Source: Isochrysis galbana (taxonomy: Eukaryota > Haptophyta > Isochrysidales > Isochrysidaceae). From it: 64,000 nt of DNA. How positions within the stretch are numbered: position 1 is the first letter of the stretch; every line of letters starts with the position of its first letter. Made by a program: the position numbers and the translations under genes. Positions 63,757-64,000 of the stretch are shown here, piece by piece. The notes below the pieces were generated by a model. That model had not been told where the DNA came from and did not search any database. It saw only the letters and a list, made by a program, of their open reading frames with translations. The stretch is taken from contig CM030936.1 in the NCBI GenBank assembly GCA_018136815.1, positions 702,831-766,830 on the forward strand, given 5' to 3'.

Positions 63757-64000
63757 TAGTTGTTGGTGAGTGAGTGATGTGGAGGTGGTGTCTCGTGGTC
63801 CCTCGTCGCGATGTAGCGCCCCCCCCCCCCCCCCCCTCTCTCAAGACTTCTCTTCACTCCTCACTCCGTGCCCCTAGCTAGCCCCATTGAGACTTGCCAC
63901 GATCAAGCGCGAGCTTGATTCGATAGTGCCACAGCGGCTGTGATAGCGCTCCTTCTCTACTCTTAGTGAGGTGCAAGCGTTGTATCTTCAGCTTTCTGCT
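63757..64000. other. Window end, C-run
   Basis: A 24-bp nearly pure C tract (about 63818-63836). Nothing else is identified. Confidence 0.5.

Noticed and set aside
1-64000. CRISPR arrays, bacterial operons, integrated virus
   Set aside because: No spaced direct repeats of CRISPR type, no ribosome-binding-site pattern, and introns throughout. No viral structural or replication gene recognised.

Overview
The window is nuclear DNA of a eukaryote, most likely a unicellular alga and possibly a haptophyte; the lineage is an inference. Genes are GC-rich and carry short spliceosomal introns (mostly GT-AG, two apparently GC-AG). The first gene belongs to a protein family I associate with plants and algae, and transposon debris of many kinds lies between genes. 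There are no prokaryotic operons. A run of N at 59701-59800 marks an assembly gap.

Layout. 1-1230: copia protease fragment carrying two nested MITEs. 1328-2807: four-exon conserved Rossmann-type protein (+). 5462-10286: five-exon protein joining a voltage-sensor (proton-channel-like) domain, leucine-rich repeats and an ADP-ribosyltransferase domain (+). 12.8-14.2 kb: armadillo-like gene with a frameshift (-). 15-16.4 kb: gypsy reverse transcriptase remnant and a dispersed repeat. 16516-19935: eleven-exon AFG1-type ATPase with two EF-hands at its C-terminus (-). 22.2-24.2 kb: FkbM methyltransferase (+). 24901-25671: NUS1/Nogo-B-receptor-like subunit of cis-prenyltransferase (+). 26-28.5 kb: repeats. 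28738-29529: membrane-anchored thioredoxin (+). 30.4-33.0 kb: near-intact DDE transposon. 33323-34099: single-pass membrane protein (+). 34.2-36.1 kb: repeats and a LINE 3' end. 36.6-41.4 kb: one gene with two class-III aminotransferase-fold domains around a membrane region, the second without the cofactor lysine (-). 42946-45264: large basic protein (-). 47163-48305: aspartyl protease (-). 50380-51894: QP-rich Tudor-knot protein (+). 52.2-54.3 kb: LINE-type element. 55182-56543: double cyclic-nucleotide-binding-fold protein (+). 57.3-58.1 kb: LINE fragment and a frameshifted temptin/cytochrome b561 gene (+). 60186-62208: five-exon L-asparaginase (-). 63.06-63.76 kb: copia RNase H fragment beside a shared transposon leader.

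The genes do not form one pathway. The notable content is domain fusion (voltage sensor with ADP-ribosyltransferase, AFG1 with EF-hands, paired aminotransferase folds) and a set of repeat families with precise ends: a MITE with four copies, each flanked by a perfect 8-bp duplication, and a transposon start-codon leader found in front of unrelated downstream sequences.
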